A DNA stretch of 64,000 nt from Babylonia areolata (lineage: Eukaryota > Mollusca > Gastropoda > Neogastropoda > Buccinidae): the NCBI RefSeq assembly GCF_041734735.1, contig NC_134899.1:917138-981137 (forward strand), read 5' to 3'. Numbering within the stretch: the first letter of the stretch is position 1; each line of letters begins with the position of its first letter. This document shows positions 24,047 through 34,626 of this stretch, one piece after another. The translations under genes were made by a program, and so were the position numbers. The notes beneath the pieces are model-generated. The model saw nothing but the letters and a program-made list of their open reading frames with translations. It did not search any database and had not been told where the DNA came from.

Positions 24047-24599
24047 CGTAGCAGAGCACACAAATCACCAGCTTTCATGGAAAACATATTCATTATTATG
24101 AAATACATATATATTTTCTTTATAGTTATATATATTTCTGACCAAACGCAAACAACTACAAAGTGCAGGAAACAGGAAGGATGACCACCATGTGACAATA
24201 ATGACGGCAATACTACACATCACCAAGTACACAAACTACTCCACTGGGGTACATCAGTACTTTCCACTGGGGTACATCAGTACTGAACACCCCCAAACCC
24301 TGCCCAGTACACAAGAAGCAGGTGTGTACCAGTCGTGTATTGCAGACTACACTGTGTCTTTCCAACAGCATCAAAACAACACAAAGGTACAAACACAAAA
24401 CCAGACCCCCCGTCCCCCTCCCGTGAAGAACACAGTTGATATTGCAGTCCTTGAATATACCATGGTCACACACACTCCATTAGTAAGACTACTGGGGATA
24501 CACCATCAAACAGTTTGAAAAAATGCCCCTCCTCTAACCGCCGGGGGAGGGGGAGGGGAAAGGAGGGGAGCCACGGCCCTCACCCCCTCCCTCACTCAC
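24047..24599. other. unique spacer
   Basis: About 550 bp. It has a short duplication of CCACTGGGGTACATCAGTAC (near 24240 and 24266) and a G-rich stretch at 24541-24568. No gene was seen. Confidence 0.5.
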
Positions 24600-25070
24600 C
24601 GACACATGGCACACAGCACATCCACACCGTGAAACAACACACAGCACATCCACACCATCCACACCCTGAAACAACACAGCACATCCACACCGTCCACATC
24701 CTGAAACGACACACAGCACATCCACACCCTGAAACAACACACAGCACATCCACACCCTGAAACAACACACAGCACATCCACACCCTGAAACAACACACAG
24801 CACATCCACACCATCCACACCCTGAAACGACACACAGCACATCCACACCCTGAAACAACACACAGCACATCCACACCCTGAAACAACACACAGCACATCC
24901 ACATCCTGAAACAACACACAGCACATCCACACCCTGAAACAACACACAGCACATCCACATCCTGAAACAACACACAGCACATCCACACCATCCACACCCT
25001 GAAACGACACACAGCACATCCACACCCTGAAACGACACACAGCACATCCACACCCTGAAACGACACACAC
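24600..25070. repeat. minisatellite, 28 bp unit, ~16 copies
   Basis: The core is ACACAGCACATCCACACCCT then GAAACAAC. An insertion CATCCACAC marks some units. Confidence 0.94.
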
Positions 25071-25239
25071 ACACACACACACCATGTTCCATGCACAGTT
25101 GTGTTCCACATCCCATACACAATTCTCTCCCCTGGTAAAGGGTCCCCCTCCCCCACTCCGTGTCAACAATCTCTGACTTCAACAGTCCAACAGCGGCCGT
25201 CCTGACGCACCTTCACCTAATCACCTTCAGCACACAGCC
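25071..25239. other. unique spacer
   Basis: Starts with a short CA tract, then non-repeated sequence. Nothing was recognised. Confidence 0.5.
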
Positions 25240-25685
25240 AGTCCTGGCTTTGTGTCACACCTTTGACTATGTCACACACCTGGCTTTGTGTCACACACCT
25301 GGCTTTGTGTCACACCTTTGACTATGTCACACACCTGGCTTTGTGTCACACACCTGGCTTTGTGTCACACCTGTGGCTTTGTGTCACACACCTGGCTTTG
25401 TGTCACACACCTGGCTTTGTGTCACACACCTGGCTTTGTGTCACACCTGTGGCTTTGTGTCACACACCTGGCTTTGTGTCACACCTGTGGCTTTGTGTCA
25501 CACACCTGGCTTTGTGTCACACCTTTGACTATGTCACACACCTGGCTTTGTGTCACACACCTGGCTTTGTGTCACACCTGGCTTTGTGTCACACCTGTGG
25601 CTTTGTGTCACACACCTGGCTTTGTGTCACACCTGTGGCTTTGTGTCACACACCTGGCTTTGTGTCACACCTGTAGCTTTGTGGC
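25240..25685. repeat. minisatellite, ~19 bp unit, ~24 copies
   Basis: The core is TGGCTTTGTGTCACACACC. A TTTGACTATGTCACACACC variant occurs three times. Confidence 0.95.
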
Positions 25686-26027
25686 CCTGTAAGGACGGAC
25701 CACCGGACTGGAACGTCTTGCTGAAGGGAGACCACAGGCTTTTCTCTTCAAACACCTAATGCACTTTGGGGCACACCTATAAATAATGCTTTGTTAGTAA
25801 ACTATATGCAGCTTATTGAAGTCTTTTTTTTTCTCCACCTGTACATAATTTAGTACAAAAACTTGAACTCTGTGTGTATTTACAGGTGACTGAACAAGGA
25901 AACATGTTCACAGCCACCTGCACACCTCTCTCACTTTAACAAAATCATTTCAAATACACTTCCTTTCTTCCACAACAAGCACTCACAGTGTCACTCTCTC
26001 GTCACACTCACAGCTTGAACATGCCTC
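25686..26027. other. unique spacer
   Basis: About 340 bp of AT-rich non-repeated sequence. No gene was seen. Confidence 0.5.
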
Positions 26028-27388
26028 TCCACACACAATGTGATGTCAGACTGTTGTACAAACAGCTGACACACGGTGTCTCCACACACAATGTGATGTC
26101 AGACTGTTGTATCTCCACACACAATGTGATGTCAGACTGTTGTGTCTCCACACACAATGTGATGTCAGACTGTTGTATCTCCACACACAATGTGATGTCA
26201 GACTGTTGTATCTCCACACACAATGTGATGTCAGACTGTTGTGTCTCCACACACAATGTGATGTCAGACTGCTGTATCTCCACACACAATGTGATGTCAG
26301 ACTGCAGTATCTCCACACACAATGTGATGTCAGACTGCTGTGTCTCCACACACAATGTGATGTCAGACTGTTGTATCTCCACACACAATGTGATGTCAGA
26401 CTGTTGTATCTCCACACACAATGTGATGTCAGACTGTTGTATCTCCACACACAATGTGATGTCAGACTGCAGTATCTCCACACACAATGTGATGTCAGAC
26501 TGCAGTATCTCCACACACAATGTGATGTCAGACTGCAGTATCTCCACACACAATGTGATGTCAGACTGCAGTATCTCCACACACAATGTGATGTCAGACT
26601 GCAGTATCTCCACACACAATGTGATGTCAGACTGTTGTATCTCCACACACAATGTGATGTCAGACTGCAGTATCTCCACACACAATGTGATGTCAGACTG
26701 CAGTATCTCCACACACAATGTGATGTCAGACTGTTGTGTCTCCACACACAATGTGATGTCAGACTGTTGTATCTCCACACACAATGTGATGTCAGACTGC
26801 AGTATCTCCACACACAATGTGATGTCAGACTGCAGTATCTCCACACACAATGTGATGTCAGACTGCAGTATCTCCACACACAATGTGATGTCAGACTGCA
26901 GTATCTCCACACACAATGTGATGTCAGACTGTTGTATCTCCACACACAATGTGATGTCAGACTGTTGTATCTCCACACACAATGTGATGTCAGACTGCAG
27001 TATCTCCACACACAATGTGATGTCAGACTGCAGTATCTCCACACACAATGTGATGTCAGACTGCTGTATCTCCACACACAATGTGATGTCAGACTGCAGT
27101 ATCTCCACACACAATGTGATGTCAGACTGCTGTGTCTCCACACACAATGTGATGTCAGACTGCAGTATCTCCACACACAATGTGATGTCAGACTGCAGTA
27201 TCTCCACACACAATGTGATGTCAGACTGCTGTATCTCCACACACAATGTGATGTCAGACTGCTGTACAAACAGCTGACACACGGTGTCTCCACACACAAT
27301 GTGATGTCAGACTGCAGTACAAACAGCTGACACACGGTGTCTCCACACACAATGTGATGTCAGACTGCTGTACAAACAGCTGACACAA
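26028..27388. repeat. minisatellite, 33 bp unit, ~41 copies
   Basis: The core is CTCCACACACAATGTGATGT then CAGACTGTTGTAT. The main variation is ACTGTTGT, ACTGCAGT or ACTGCTGT. Longer edge units contain ACAAACAGCTGACACACGG at both ends. As 33 is a multiple of 3 and the unit has no stop in five frames, long reading frames of over 400 codons run on both strands. Confidence 0.97.
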
Positions 27389-27895
27389 CCACCACATGGC
27401 AGGCCTGTTACTGTACAGACAGCAGACAGCACGGTGTGCGGGACGTGTGGCAGCACTGTGATGACAGCACTCAGCTTCCCTCAACAAGGAGCCAGCCACA
27501 CACCCGACTCCTACTACAGGCAGCACTACCATCAACCAACCTTGTTTCCATCACATCTCTCAACGGGGGCTGGGGGGTGGGAAGGAGGGGTGTGTGGGGG
27601 GGTGGGGTTGGGGGAGGGGGACACGGCAGGGGATATCAGAATCTTCTCATGCATATTTTCATAAAATGAAAATACTTTTTTTTCTTTTCTCCCGCCAACT
27701 GATGTGGGTTTCCGTAAAAAAAGAACCAAAAAAAAACAAAACAAAAAAAACAAAGGGAGGAAAGTGGCCAGACATGCTAGAAGCGTCCTGGTGTTGTCTC
27801 CCTTTGTGACGTGCCCACAGGTGACGACCCAGGGGCTCCCAGCAGGGCGTGCAGAGGATGCTGGGAGTGATGAGGTCAGCTGACATCAGAGCCCA
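27389..27895. other. unique spacer with a G-rich, G-quadruplex-like stretch at 27564-27621
   Basis: 27564-27621 has at least seven runs of three or more G on the + strand, and the minus (KIBRA) strand is C-rich there. The rest is unique, with A-runs near 27715-27755. Confidence 0.6.
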
Positions 27896-28332
27896 GCTCC
27901 TTCACCTCCCCCCTGCGTCCTGCTCTCTCAACACTGCTCCTTCACCTCCCCCCTGCGTCCTGCTCTCTCACACTGCTCCTTCACCTCCCCCCACGTCCTG
28001 CTCTCTCACAGTGCTCCTTCACCTCCCCCCACGTCCTGCTCTCTCACAGTGCTCCTTCACCTCCCCCCACGTCCTGCTCTCTCACACTGCTCCTTCACCT
28101 CCCCCCACGTCCTGCTCTCTCACAGTGCTCCTTCACCTCCCCCCTGCGTCCTGCTCTCTCACAGTGCTCCTTCACCTCCCCCCTGCGTCCTGCTCTCTCA
28201 CCACTGCTCCTTCACCTCCCCCCTGCGTCCTGCTCTCTCACAGTGCTCCTTCACCTCCCCCCACGTCCTGCTCTCTCACCACTGCTCCTTCACCTCCCCC
28301 CACGTCCTGCTTTCTCACCAATGCTCTTTCCG
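27896..28332. repeat. minisatellite, 38 bp unit, ~11-12 copies, just after the KIBRA stop codon
   Basis: The core is TGCTCCTTCACCTCCCCCCA then CGTCCTGCTCTCTCACA. It begins about 55 bp downstream of the KIBRA stop in transcript direction, so it is probably in the 3'UTR, where the RNA would be G- and A-rich. Confidence 0.93.
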
Positions 28333-28385
28333 CTGCCTGCCCCCAGAACTAAAGCCTCAAAAACGTCAAAAGTGGCCGGGTCCCT

Positions 28386-28518
28386 TCACACTTCTTCTCC
28401 AACACGATCATCATGAAAAAAGTCGTCTGCCACCGGTTCCTCCTTCTCCATGTCGGCCGTGTCACGTGGCAGCGCTGGCACTCCGATGTTCACCGTGGTG
28501 AAGAAGGCCATCTTTTCT
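28386..28518 (-). CDS. KIBRA: KIBRA/WWC scaffold protein, last coding exon (C-terminus)
   Basis: On the minus strand the acceptor TTTCCAG|AGAAAAGATG lies at 28519/28518, and the stop TGA is at 28388-28386. The first base completes an AG|A Arg codon from the exon at 29427. The protein reads REKMAFFTTVNIGVPALP and ends DDRVGEEV. Human WWC1 as I recall it has FREKMAFFTRPRMNIPALS and ends ADDV, so both the REKMAFF block and an acidic-Val C-terminus are kept. In KIBRA the last four residues bind PDZ domains; -GEEV would fit the acidic type but is not identical. The middle (DMEKEEPVADDFFHDD) is extra acidic sequence relative to human. The 3'UTR begins at 28385 and runs into arrays. Confidence 0.92.
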
Positions 28519-28856
28519 CTGGAAACCACCAAAATAATCATGGTGTTGTTGCTTGTTTTCTTATCTGTTCTCTGAAAACCACCACAATAAACAAGGGGTT
28601 GTTGCTTTTTTTGGGTTATAATTATTTTCTCTGAAAACCACAAGAATAAATATGCTGCTGCTTGCTAGTCTTTTCTCTGATAACCAGCACAATAAACATG
28701 ATAGTGTTGTTTGTATTTTATCTTTTCTCTGGAAACCATCTGAACAAACATGATGGTGGTGAATGTTTATCTTTTCTCTGAAATTCAGCAAAATAAATCT
28801 GATTTTATTACTTGTTTATCTTTTCCCTGGAAACCATTAAAACGGACATGGCAGCA
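28519..28856. repeat. degenerate minisatellite, ~50-60 bp unit, ~6 copies, seeded at a KIBRA 3' splice site
   Basis: Copies share CTTTTCTCTGGAAACCA or TTTTCTCTGAAAACCAC and AATAAACATG. On the minus strand each carries GGTTTTCAGAGAAAAG, a copy of the acceptor used at 28519. It is more diverged than most arrays here, so probably older. Confidence 0.85.
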
Positions 28857-29116
28857 GTCAGCTCCTTTTCATTACTGGACACCCCCTAACTCAGTCAGCT
28901 CCTTTTCATTACTGGACACCCCCTAACCCAGTCAGCTCCTTTTCATTACTGGACACCCCCTAACTCAGTCAGCTCCTTTTCATTACTGGACACCCCCTAA
29001 CCCAGTCAGCTCCTTTTCATTACTGGACACCCCCTAACTCAGTCAGCTCCTTTACATTACTGGACACCCCCTAACTCAGTCAGCTCCTTTTCATTACTGG
29101 ACACCCCCTAACACCA
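28857..29116. repeat. minisatellite, 37 bp unit, 7 copies
   Basis: The core is CAGTCAGCTCCTTTTCATTA then CTGGACACCCCCTAAC. Copies are almost identical. Confidence 0.95.
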
Positions 29117-29426
29117 CCCTGCATTTCCCCATCACTCACGTTGTTAACAGGAACATTTCTCACCTATTTCTCCACAGCAGACAAGGATTCCCTCTACACT
29201 AAGGTCACTTTTTTGGTTACTGCTGTTGTTGTAAATGCTTCACACATCCATAAAATGTGCTTGTGCCAGCGAATGCTCACACACAGACACACAGGCAATG
29301 ACACACACAGACACTGACAAATACACAGATAAAGACACACACACACACACTCATAGACATACAGATACAAGACACAGACACACATACACACAGTTAAAGA
29401 CACAGACGCACAGACATGAGCACTAC
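29117..29426. other. KIBRA last-intron 5' part: unique sequence and a CA/GACA simple repeat
   Basis: 29117-29275 is unique. 29276-29415 is rich in ACACACAGACA motifs. No further exon was seen. Confidence 0.6.
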
Positions 29427-29548
29427 CTAAAGGACCTGGCACGAGCTTTCTGTGACCCCTGCCTCATACGCTGGACGTCTCTGGTCACTTTCTTCATGAG
29501 GTGTTCCGCCCTGCGGTCCTGCTTCGACACACGGCCCTTGGTGTCCAA
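29427..29548 (-). CDS. KIBRA: KIBRA/WWC, penultimate coding exon
   Basis: On the minus strand the acceptor GCAACAG|TTGGACACC lies at 29549/29548 and the donor TCCTTTAG|GTAGTG at 29427/29426. The exon has 122 nt: 40 codons plus AG of a split Arg codon. It encodes LDTKGRVSKQDRRAEH then LMKKVTRDVQRMRQGSQ and KARARSF. Human WWC1 (from memory) has DKMMRAAAKDVHRLRGQS in the same place and also ends this segment with SFR-EKMAFF. The frame is not the one with the longest open run here, so an ORF finder would miss it. An alternative acceptor 6 nt upstream (ATTGCAG) would add two Gln in frame. Exon length and phase fit both neighbours. Confidence 0.9.
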
Positions 29549-30395
29549 CTGTTGCTGCAATCATATTACTCAGGTTACACACTACACACTTGGCGTCCCA
29601 CAGTTGCTGCAATCATGACACGTCACACACTACACACTTGGCATCCCACTGTTGCTGCAATCATGACACGTTACACACTACACACTTGGCATCCCACGGT
29701 TGCTGCAATCATGACACGTCACACACTACACACTTGGCATCCCACTGTTGCTGCAATCATGACACGTTACACACTACACACTTGGCATCCCACGGTTGCT
29801 GCAATCATGACACATCACACACTACACACTTGGCGTCCCACAGTTGCTGCAATCATGACACGTCACACACTACACACTTGGCATCCCACTGTTGCTGCAA
29901 TTATGACACGTCACACACTACACACTTGGCATCCCACAGTTGCTGCAATCATATTACTCAAGTTACACACTACACACTTGGCATCCCATTGTTGCTGCAA
30001 TAATATTACTCAGGTTACACACTACACACTTGGCATCCCACTGTTGCTGCAATCATGACACGTTACACACTACACACTTGGCGTCCCACTGTTGCTGCAA
30101 TCATGACATGTTACACACTACACACTTGGAGTCCCACTGTTGCTGCAATCATGACACGTTACACACTACACACTTGGCATCCCACTGTTGCTGCAATCAT
30201 GACACGTTACACACTACACACTTGGAGTCCCACTGTTGCTGCAATCATGACACGTTACACACTACACACTTGGCATCCCACTGTTGCTGCAATCATGACA
30301 CGTTACACACTACACACTTGAAGTCCCACTGTTGCTACAATCATGACACGTTACACACTACACACTTGAAGTCCCACTGTTGATGCAATCGTAAC
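29549..30395. repeat. minisatellite, ~48 bp unit, ~17-18 copies, seeded at a KIBRA 3' splice site
   Basis: The + unit contains GTTGCTGCAATCATGACACG, TTACACACTACACACTTGG and CATCCCACT. On the minus strand every unit ends ATTGCAGCAACAG, the acceptor of the exon at 29548, so about 17 acceptor copies lie upstream of the real one. Confidence 0.96.
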
Positions 30396-30623
30396 ACTCA
30401 TTTCACTTACACACTACAGCTGTGTATGAACCTGTATGGAAATGTATGCATATTGCAACCATATAGAAATCACAAACTGGAAATGACTGATTAGGTGACA
30501 AAGTCACAGAAAAACAGGGGGAGACAAACTGAACATGTATGTAGCAGTGATGTATGTAGCAGTGATGTATGTAGCAGTGATGTATGTAGCAGTGCATGTG
30601 CCAGAAATGGCCCTAATTGTTTT
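30396..30623. other. unique intron sequence with a 15-bp repeat
   Basis: Unique sequence, with four copies of GTATGTAGCAGTGAT at about 30537-30596. Confidence 0.8.
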
Positions 30624-31315
30624 GGAAATGTGTGTATTGTTAGATCTACGCTATACTTTGTGTTAATGTGTGTATTGTTAGATCTACGCTATACTTTGTG
30701 TTAATGTGTGTATTGTTAGACCTACGCTATACTTTGTGTTCATGTGTGTATTGTTAGATCTACGCTATACTTTGTGTTAATGTGTGTATTGTTAGATCTA
30801 CGCTATACTTTGTGTTAATATGTGTATTGTTAGACCTACGCTATACTTTGTGTTAATATGTGTATTGTTAGACCTACGCTATACTTTGTGTTAATGTGTG
30901 TATTGTTAGACCTACGCTATACTTTGTGTTAATGTGTGTATTGTTAGATCTACGCTATACTTTGTGTTCATGTGTGTATTGTTAGATCTACGCTATACTT
31001 TGTGTTCATGTGTGTATTGTTAGATCTACGCTATACTTTGTGTTCATGTGTGTATTGTTAGATCTACGCTATACTTTGTGTTCATGTGTGTATTGTTAGA
31101 TCTGCGCTATACTTTGTGTTCATGTGTGTATTGTTAGATCTACGCTATACTTTGTGTTAACGTGTGTATTGTTAGATCTACGCTATACTTTGTGTTCATG
31201 TGTGTATTGTTAGATCTACGCTATACTTTGTGTTCATGTGTGTATTGTTAGATCTACGCTATACTTTGTGTTAACGTGTGTATTGTTAGATCTACGCTAT
31301 ACTTTGTGTTAATGT
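30624..31315. repeat. minisatellite, 38 bp unit, 18 copies
   Basis: The core is GTGTGTATTGTTAGATCTAC then GCTATACTTTGTGTTAAT. Variants are TTCATG/TTAATG and AGACCTACG/AGATCTACG. Confidence 0.96.
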
Positions 31316-31738
31316 GGCTGTAAACAAGGAAAATGTTTTGACAACAGTATCAACATGGATCTATAACACATGATTAATGCAATGTCTTTACTGCAATTCA
31401 TTTTGAAGGAATAGGACCTGCTTTGCAAGGGAAAAATACTCAGTCCAACTGTACGCTGTTTCTGTTTCAAGGAAGCTTCAAAGCAAGCAGACTGATCCCT
31501 CTACCAAAAACAATAATCAAAACTTAAAACAATGATATACTGAAAGACATCTACAAACCCACAAACAAACTTAAATTCAAATGTCACAAACCACAACAAT
31601 CAGACAACTCACCCAACTGACGTATAAATACTGTTGGTATTCAAATCAACAAAACTGTTTCATAAACAAAAAGATTTTTTTTTCCACAGCAAACTATACA
31701 TTTAAAGCTAAAATGATACTGCTGCTCAATACACCTGA
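31316..31738. other. unique intron sequence with a SINE-like fragment
   Basis: GTTTCTGTTTCAAGGAAGC at about 31459 followed by AAGCAGACTGATCCCTCT resembles the family C start at 11175 but is diverged. No exon was seen. Confidence 0.5.
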
Positions 31739-33670
31739 CTTATTCAGATGAACACTATTCGAGTTGTACATGATCTATCAACCATACATTTAAAGCTAAA
31801 ATGACACTGCTGCTTCATACACCTTGACTTATTCAGATGAACACTATTCTTCAGAGCTGTACATGATCTATCAACCATACATTTAAAGCTAAAATGACAC
31901 TGCTGCTTCATACACCTTGACTTATTCAGATGTACACTATTCTTCAGAGCTGTACATGATCTATCAACCATACATTTAAAGCTAAAATGACACTGCTGTT
32001 TCATACACTTTGACTTATTCAGATGTACACTATTCTTCAGAGTTGTACATGATCTATCAACCATACATTTAAAGCTAAAATGACACTGCTGCTTCATACA
32101 CCTTGACTTATTCAGATGTACACTATTCTTCAGAGTTGTACATGATCTATCAACCATACATTTAAAGCTATAGTTTCAGTTTCAGTTAAAGCTATAATGA
32201 CACTGCTGTTTCATACACCTGACTTATTCAGATGTACACTATTCTTCAGAGCTGTACATGATCTATCAACCATACATTTAAAGCTAAAATGACACTGCTG
32301 TTTCATACACCTTGACTTATTCAGATGTACACTATTCTTCAGAGCTGTACATGATCTATCAACCATACATTTAAAGCTAAAATGACACTGCTGCTTCATA
32401 CACCTTGACTTATTCAGATGAACACTATTCTTCAGAGCTGTACATGATCTATCAACCATACATTTAAAGCTAAAATGACACTGCTGCTTCATACACCTTG
32501 ACTTATTCAGATGTACACTATTCTTCAGAGCTGTACATGATCTATCAACCATACATTTAAAGCTAAAATGACACTGCTGTTTCATACACTTTGACTTATT
32601 CAGATGTACACTATTCTTCAGAGTTGTACATGATCTATCAACCATACATTTAAAGCTAAAATGACACTGCTACTTCATACACCTTGACTTATTCAGATGT
32701 ACACTATTCTTCAGAGTTGTACATGATCTATCAACCATACATTTAAAGCTATAGTTTCAGTTTCAGTTAAAGCTATAATGACACTGCTGTTTCATACACC
32801 TGACTTATTCAGATGTACACTATTCTTCAGAGCTGTACATGATCTATCAACCATACATTTAAAGCTAAAATGACACTGCTGTTTCATACACCTTGACTTA
32901 TTCAGATGTACACTATTCTTCAGAGCTGTACATGATCTATCAACCATACATTTAAAGCTAAAATGACACTGCTGTTTCATACACCTTGACTTATTCAGAT
33001 GTACACTATTCTTCAGAGTTGTACATGATCTATCAACCATACATTTAAAGCTAAAATGACACTGCTACTTCATACACCTTGACTTATTCAGATGTACACT
33101 ATTCTTCAGAGTTGTACATGATCTATCAACCATACATTTAAAGCTAAAATGACACTGCTACTTCATACACCTTGACTTATTCAGATGTACACTATTCTTC
33201 AGAGTTGTACATGATCTATCAACCATACATTTAAAGCTTAGATGACACTGCTGTTTCATACACCTGAACACTATTCTTCAGAGCTGTACATGATCTATCA
33301 ACCATACATTTAAAGCTAAAATGACACTGCTACTTCATACACCTTGACTTATTCAGATGTACACTATTCTTCAGAGTTGTACATGATCTATCAACCATAC
33401 ATTTAAAGCTAAAATGACACTGCTACTTCATACACCTTGACTTATTCAGATGTACACTATTCTTCAGAGTTGTACATGATCTATCAACCATACATTTAAA
33501 GCTAAAATGACACTGCTACTTCATACACCTTGACTTATTCAGATGTACACTATTCTTCAGAGTTGTACATGATCTATCAACCATACATTTAAAGCTAAAA
33601 TGACACTGCTGTTTCATACACCACTTATTCAGATGTACACTATTCTTCAGAGCTGTACATGATCTATCCT
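31739..33670. repeat. minisatellite, 93 bp unit, ~21 copies, higher-order period ~585 bp
   Basis: The core runs CATACATTTAAAGCTAAAAT, GACACTGCTGCTTCATACAC, CTTGACTTATTCAGATGTAC and ATTCTTCAGAGTTGTACATG. A special unit with TATAGTTTCAGTTTCAGTTA occurs near 32168 and 32753, marking a copied block. 93 equals 31 codons, so the minus strand gives open 31-residue repeats by chance. Confidence 0.96.
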
Positions 33671-34045
33671 GGTGAATGAAGTGCAAGGTGAAGCAAGGCA
33701 GACCAGCCAACATGCCCATGTAACAATCACACACTGACTGCAACACTTCTTCCTCAACATGCCAGTGGTTCAGTTTCACTGTGAATGTGTAAGGTCCTAA
33801 CATTGTTAGAAGAAGTACATGACAAGACTGATGAGGTTGTCTTCCCTGGTTTGATCACCAGCAACTCAGTCTGTAATGATGTCCAAAGCCAGTACGGTCA
33901 TGAATGTAATGTTCCTTCATACACGCTTTGTTTCTAAAGAGAACTAACAAATACGTGCCCTTGGTGGCTAAAAATTCACTCTTTTTCTGTGATGGGTATG
34001 GATGTTCATGCTGAATTTCCCAATGAAAAAAGGACCACAAAAGTA
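33671..34045. other. unique intron sequence
   Basis: About 370 bp inside the large KIBRA intron. No exon was recognised. Confidence 0.5.
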
Positions 34046-34320
34046 TGCCACTGTTAAAAAAAAAAAAAAGAAGACAAAAAACAACAACAAACAAAACACA
34101 CATGCACATCTGATGTGTCTGACATGCCAGTTCAGATGTTAAAAAAAAATAAAGAAGACAAAAAACAACAACAAACAAAACACACATGCACATCTGATGT
34201 GTCTGACATGCCAGTTCAGATGTTAAAAAAAAAAAAAAAAAAAAAAAATAGACGACTAAAAACAACAAACAAAAAACACATGCACATCTGACGTGTCTGA
34301 CATGCCAGTTCAGATGCCAG
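34046..34320. repeat. minisatellite with A-runs, ~85 bp unit, 3 copies
   Basis: Each unit has an A-run of 9 to 24, GAAGACAAAAAACAACAAC-like sequence, CACATGCACATCTGATGTG and TCTGACATGCCAGTTCAGAT. Confidence 0.92.
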
Positions 34321-34626
34321 GATCACAATTAACTGGAGTCAAAAGACACTCTTATGTTATTTTTATCAGAAGTTAAAAAAACAAAACAACAACAAAAACT
34401 GCAAACCCATTACAATCATACTTCATTTTACACCTTCTGTTTTGATTCAAAAATGATAAATGTAATGAAAACAATACACGATTATCATTGTGCATACTGT
34501 GTACCAAAACAACTGCTGTTATCTCTTTTATGAATGAATGCACCGAATTCTTTCGTCTTTTGTCTTCATAGTCTTTGCCCAACCCAGTATCAGAAAAATG
34601 CCACATCTTACTGACATGGCTATGCA
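34321..34626. other. unique intron sequence
   Basis: About 300 bp, AT-rich. Nothing was recognised. Confidence 0.5.

Noticed and set aside
25988-27350. Cys-rich repeat proteins (STHNVMSDC and LCVEIQQSDIT types)
   Set aside because: 33-bp array with open frames on both strands at once; no sign of codon selection.
29427-29612. Minus-strand frame of 61 codons (MQQLWDAKCVV) over the penultimate KIBRA exon
   Set aside because: Wrong frame; the frame set by splice phase gives the conserved KIBRA sequence LMKKVTRDVQRMR.
31744-33803. Minus-strand 31-residue repeat (MVDRSCTALKNS) protein
   Set aside because: 93-bp minisatellite inside the large KIBRA intron; the period is divisible by 3 by chance.
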